Shown one piece after another: positions 36,245-43,226 of a stretch of 64,000 nt of DNA. Below the pieces are notes generated by a model that was not told where the DNA came from, searched no databases, and saw nothing but the letters and a program-made list of their open reading frames with translations. The first letter of the stretch is position 1, and each line of letters starts with the position of its first letter. Source of the DNA: Sycobia sp. Sy_11 (Eukaryota > Arthropoda > Insecta > Hymenoptera > Epichrysomallidae); NCBI GenBank assembly GCA_018907035.1, contig JACCIC010000038.1, positions 1,950,001 to 2,014,000 on the forward strand, written 5' to 3'. Position numbers and translations under genes: made by a program.

Positions 36245-39200
36245 CTACAAATATAAACGAATACAGATTATTTATTAATCCCATTTATAAAAGTAAAACC
36301 TATGAACATTCAGCTTGTACTCGTTTTCAATTTTCTGGATACCACCACTTTTTATACTTTATCTTTTATTATAGTAACAAATTGTACCTTTTTTATATTA
36401 AATTTATTTTCAATAATAAATTTTTCTAGTTATTAGCATTTTAATTTATTTACTTTACACTGAGAAAAAAATTTGTTTGATTCAAGAAAATATTTTTAGT
36501 AAAAAACTATTTCATTGAATTAAGAAAATATTAATTTCACTTCAGAAAATGTTTCTTGATTTAAATAAATATGTACTTAAAGTTTATTATTTTTTCATTA
36601 AAAAAATGTGCTTAAATAAGAAAACAACTTGAACTCAACAATATTTGTTAAAAATTAAGGAAAAATTTACTTAATGTAAGAAACTCCATTTATTTAAATC
36701 AAGAAATCAATGTGAAGTAAATTATTTCTTAGTAATGAAGAATTAGATTATTTAATTTTAAGAAACCCTTATTTATTTGATACAAAGACTCAAATCAAAA
36801 ACAAAATGTGAAGAGCTATAATATCCAATAGTAGTTTATTAGAACATATTGCTACGTCAGATGAAAATTTGTATAGCATTAAAATGTATTATGCGTTGTG
36901 AAACGTTGTAGAAATTATATTCCGGGAGCCAGCGACATCTTTTAGTGACCAATTTATCCTCAATCGAAAATTAGTTTAAATGATTCCTTTGAATGTACTG
37001 AAGAGTCGAGAGATCGTCTACTGCGACACCTAATCTGGCTGTGGTAACACCAGGCACGCAAATTTTATAAAAATGATAAAAACCAAGTTTTAAGGAATAA
37101 TTTTGAGTTTAGGAAAAAATTGTTCAAAAAAAAGTTGTAGATCCTACTCAAATCAGTTTTTTATGTTGTATTCATTTTTGCTGTAAAGCTAATAATTATC
37201 ATGAAAAACGTAAGCGTTTTCAGCTACTATAATCATTTCAAGTTACAGTCGATACGTTAGGAATCTGCCCGGCTGCTCAGATGATACATGATACAAGTAC
37301 TTTTTAATTTGTAATTTTGCTCATAAGAATTCTAGTTTTAAAGCAAAAATATATGGATAAAAAATTTATTGTAGGTAGATCTCTAAATTTTGTTTAAAAC
37401 AATATTTAACAAACTCTCTAATGTTTTATATATCGTCATTTATATGTTCTTATATACAAAGATTTTAATGATTTTCACCATAAAATTCTGAGAACTTGGT
37501 CTATAACATTCATTTTTCTAATTTGATTATCACAAATATATTTAAGTTACAAAAATATTATATACAGTCTCTTTAATTTATTAGAAATACATTTTCAATC
37601 TAACATATTATAATATGTTAGATTGGCTTGGAAGGTGCCGTATGTAAAAATGGTTTCAAACTTACAAATAAATTTTACACTCGCAATCACACTCTGTCAA
37701 AGAATAATATAACAGATAAATATGACTAAAATTATTCAAATGATAAGAAGAGTCTGGAAAATTTATTAGGTGATTCGATGACAGTGCACCATGCGAGATA
37801 TCCATCGTGTTCCATGTTCCCCGAAAGCGCGTGCTACAACTGCAGTTTTACCCATCAGTTCCCATTTATTCTCGCAAAATTCTTTTTCCATCTTGTTCTA
37901 CAATACATGTAAGTTCATTTATAATAATTTTTAGGACTGCAACACTCTGGAATGTATGTCCGCTGAAGCAATGAAAAGTACGTTTCCTATAACAGAAAGG
38001 GGATTAAAGTGTACTCGAAAACTTAAAATGCAGTTCAAAATTTGCAGCTTCAATTCCAGATTGTTGTAGTCCTAAATATTATTGCAAATAAACTTATATT
38101 CCCTTTATTTTTAATTATTCAATGGTATTATTTATTTTACTAGCTATTTATACAATTATTAAATATTTAAACCTTAAACATAATTATATTCAAAACATTT
38201 TTTATACTCGTATTCCGGAATGGCTATCGATTCCTTCTTCGAGTCGGCTTTTATTTTTTCAGTCGAATCAAAACCATGTCCCCGAAGTGGTCTTTTCAGT
38301 TTGATGAACAGCCAGAAGTCACACGGTGCTAAATCAGGCTAGTACAATGGTTGTGGAACGATATTGGTTGAATTTTTGGGGAAATGTTCACGTAAAATCA
38401 ATGCAATGTGAGGTAGTGCATTATCGTAATGCAAAAACCAAGAGTTGTCTTTCCATAAATCTGGCCTTTTGAGCCGCATAGCTTCATGCAAACGACGCAT
38501 AACACTCAAATAATATTCTTTGTTAATCGCTGGGCTGGATGGAAGGAATTCATAATACATCATGCACACCACAAGAATCTCATAAACCAGTGGACATAAC
38601 CTTGATTTTTTGTGCGATTTTGGCGTGATTTTTTCAGTCTCCGCTCTCCATTGGCACAATATTCGTTCGATTGATCGGTTGTTTCTGGATCGCAAGCTTA
38701 GACCAAAGTCTCATATCCAGTTATGATGCGTTCCATCTTATCTTAATAGTCCAAAAGCATCGTTTCACAGACATCCATGCGACGCTATTTTTTCAAAAAA
38801 TTGAGTGTTTCTGGCACGAATCGATATTTCACTCTTTTCAGGCACAAAATGTCTTTCAAAATGGTGTTGACTGACCCATTTCAAATTCCATGAGATTAAT
38901 GGTGTTTTGGGGGATGACATGCTATCACTTCGAACCGCAGAGGAATGATTTCAACGATTCAGAGCCGGTGAAAACGACACCATGGATAAGCCAGCCGGCA
39001 GAAGACCTGTGACGACGAATACCGATCAAATCATAGAATTTATCGAGTTAGACCGGCATGTGGCATCTCGTGATATCTCCCAAGAGATGAGAATTAGTCA
39101 CCAAATCATTTTAAACTATCTGCAGAAGGCTGGATACAAAAGAAAACTTGATGTTTGGGTGCCGCATGATTTGACACAGAAAAACCTTCTGGACCGAGTC

Positions 39201-42200
39201 AACGCCTGCGATGTGCTGCTGAAACGAAATGAACTCGACCCATTTTTGAAGCGCATGGTGACTGGTGACGAAAAATGGATCATGTACGACAATATCAAGC
39301 GAAAACGGTCGCGGTCCAAGGCCGGTGGACCGTCCCAAACAGTGGCCAAGCCGATATTGACGACCAGGAAGGTTTTGCTGTGATGGGATTGGAAGGGAAT
39401 CATCCACTATGAGCTACTCCCATATGACCAGACGCTTAATTCTACCATCAACTGTAAACAACTGGACCACTTGAAATAGGCTATCGACCAGAAGCATCCA
39501 CAATTGGCCAACAGAAAGGGCATAGTGTTTCACCAGGACAACGCCAGACCACACACTTCGTTGATGACTCGTCAGAAGCTACGGGAGTTCGGATGGGAGG
39601 TTTTATTGCATCCACCATATAGCCCGGACATAGCGCCAAGTGATTACCACCTGCTCCTGTCCATGTCGAACGCCCTTGGTGGTGTAAAGTTGAACTCAAA
39701 AGAGGCTTGTGAAAAGTGACTGTCCGAGTTCTTCGCAAATAAGGAGAGGGGTATTATGAAGTTGCCACCTAGATGGAAACAGATTATAGAATAAAACGGC
39801 GCATATTTAAAGTAAATCCGAGCACTATAATACTTTTTATAAAGCATTGAATGAAGAGCAAAGAAATGGAAGGGAGATATTAGAAAACCTAATATTTTAA
39901 ATTAGCCAATCAGATTTTTGTTAACGTATTTTTACCATGTATAAAAGTGCGTTAAATTTTTCCAGGAACGCGATTCACTTTCGACACTCGTTGAGGATGG
40001 ATACCTCTCGAGGGACTAAAGGAATCGAAATTCTACCGACCGACCCTACCATTAAAAAATAAATTCAATTTCAGTACTCGTTGAGGAAGGATAACTATCG
40101 AGCAACGAAACGAATCAAAACTACCGATCGATACATCCTTTTACGGGATTGATCAATTACTTTCTTTTTCTGGTGAACGACTCTTTTTCGAGGCAAAAGG
40201 AAGGCACCTTTACTCGTAAAAAGAGTTAATAAAAATTACTAGCTCAGAAGAACAGACACACCTGATTTCCGAAAAGGTAATTTTTATTTCAATTAGAAAA
40301 AGGCATAAGGAAAAATTAGAGAAATAAAAATCTTTAAATTAGAGACCGAATATAATTTATTCGGAGAAAATACGCCTCTTTTCTCCGAATTAAATTATTA
40401 CAATACGCTGGCAAAAAGTCTACCAGACACACTGCGGAAATTGCAATAAATTTAATAAGAATTAAATTTATCCTTATTAAAATTTTGAGCTTTTTATATT
40501 ATTGATTAAGGCACACCTTGGTGTAGTTCCGAAATAAAACTGTTAAAAGCACTCGGTTTTGAATAAATAGACGAACTGCGCCGTGCGAATAAATATACGG
40601 AAATACATAAAAGTGATTTCATTTAAAAAAAAAAATTTACTTTTCAAAGGCAATTTTTTCAAAGTGGATTTTTTAGGAGTAATTGTAATTCGACGAAAAC
40701 ATGTAATTATAAATTGTAATTTTGCATTGTAGCTTATGAACCAAAATTTAATTACATAATTTTAAGGTTTTGCCATATTTATAAAACTAATACACGATTA
40801 AAGATTATTTATTAGGACCACTTTAATTAAAATAAGAGTTGGCTCACGTACAAATTATTTAGAAAAAATTATTTGAAATTTACCGGAAATTATCATTTTC
40901 AACATTCGAATTTTTTATTAGTGTAATAGAATACGAAGTTGAAATTTTGCAAAATGAATTTCTTCAAAAAATTAAAAAAAAATTTGTATTTAACCTTTAG
41001 ACTGCCGGCATTTTTGCCTTATAAATTGATATTTTTGATGCGCAAAATTTATACATAAAAACACCTTATATCTCTAGAGTAGCTGTCAAGGTCACAGGTG
41101 GCTCATATATGAGACATGCCGGCAGTCTAAAGGTTAATTCGTTGTTATATGTTTCTGTGTAAGTAGATTCATGTAGATGACAGTCATAATCTTAAAATTT
41201 GCTTTATTTTCTGCGAAAAATTGAATAATAAAACTAGAATTTTATATAAACATAATTTTATCTGATAACATAATTTAGATTGTACTAAACACTGTAAAAA
41301 AGCTTAAATGAAAATGAGTCAATTTCGTAAAAGTAGAACTGTATTGATTTCAATTCAACAAATATTTATTCAAATTCTAATTATTTGAAACACAAACATA
41401 CACATTTAAAACGAACGAATATTTTGTATATATAAACGGTTAGGTTTATTTAAAAAGCCAAAAAATATTTCTTACGTTTCAAAGACATAAATACTTCTAG
41501 TTTACATGAATTAATTATCTACCAACATGTATTAAATTTTTATATTATAGATTTTACTTTTTTCTAATTACATTATCATATCGTTCAATTTTTCTAAAGA
41601 ATATTATTTATACTGTATTACATACTGGAAAAAAGTCTAAATGTAAATAAATCAATTTCCTATAAGTGTATTTACTTTAATCCAATAAATGTTTCTTTAA
41701 ATTTTTATTTGTTTGAAATAAAAATATATATATTTCAAACGAGTAAATAGTTTGTAAATTTGAGTAAACAATGTTTTTGAAACCAACAATTTAAATAGAA
41801 AAAATATTTATTACATTACCCTCAATTCCATGAATAGAAAGATGAAACAAAGTTCATTCGATTCATTATTCAATTCTACATCCGGGCTGATATTTGTTGT
41901 TATTTGATGTTACTACTAAGCGGCGATATCTATGGTGCAGACGACAGTTAAATACAAATTTCCTTATTTTTTTTAAACTAACTTTGAAAAATATTATGAA
42001 AGCAGTAAGGGTCGTCCCGATTGTAAAATTTTTCAAAGATTCAGATAAAATTTGTTTCAACATTCTAAAACGTAAAACGAGAACGCAAAACGAATTCTAC
42101 GATTTGCACATTTTCATTTCCGTTTTAATAGTTCATCGTGACTCCGGGATCGCGGTATGGAGCACTCTTAAAAAATTTCGACACCAATTAACCCCTTTTA

Positions 42201-43164
42201 TTGTATCTATTGTTTCGACGCTCCACCCCTGCTGAACGCCGTCTTCCCCTTGATCGCACAAGCTCGAAAACCAACATCTGGAATATTGCACGAACACAAT
42301 ACCGACGTTCACCACCGTAGCGCTGAGTGTCAAAATTTTACTACAATGTCTAACATGGGCATCGGCGATCTCCCCTTATTATCTCTGCTTTTACACTAAT
42401 GCGTGCTTATAAACATACATGTATATTGACGCGACCATCTGTTGGATAGGGTTTTGTGAAAATAGGCGCGATCAGCTGCTTACTGAAGCAAACTCAACGA
42501 AACGACTACTGATCTTACCCCAGCCTACGAATTTACGATTTATGGAAAACAAAAAATATCAGTGCATAGACCTTTAATTGCATCCTCCAAATACGCTGTT
42601 TTATTAATTTCACCCTTGTAGATAAAGAGAAAAAAATAAAATTTAAAGTCGTGTATATATATAGCATACGACATCGTTTTCCAAAGCATATAACTCGATA
42701 AGTATTATATATATTATAAATATCCAAAAGTGGATAGAAAATAAAAAAATTTGTTTCAATAGGATCTACAACTTTTTTATGAACAATTTTTTTCTAAACT
42801 CAAAATTATTGTATAAAACCTGGTTTTTATCACGTTTACAAAGTTTGGGTACCTGGCGTTGCCCCATGCAGATTAATTGATGCAGCGGACAATTACTACA
42901 CTTTAGAGAACATTAAAACGAATCATTCAAACTAATATTCGGCCGAGGATAAATATATGACATAGAAATGTCGATGGTTCCTGGACTGAGAAAAATGCAT
43001 TCCAGTATTGCCATATCTACTTATCGGTAACTTATTGAAGGCCTTTCGGAATTTTTCTATCATATTTTAAAGTAATAAAGAATCAGTTTCCATTTTAATT
43101 TTATTATTAAAATATAAGCACGGATCTAAACTGTTACACGGTAGACTAAAGTATTTAGCAATTA

Positions 43165-43226
<62 letters not shown>

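Noticed and set aside
38190..39892. A host SETMAR-like fusion gene
   Set aside because: Two transposase fragments on opposite strands with stops; no SET domain or host exon adjoins them.
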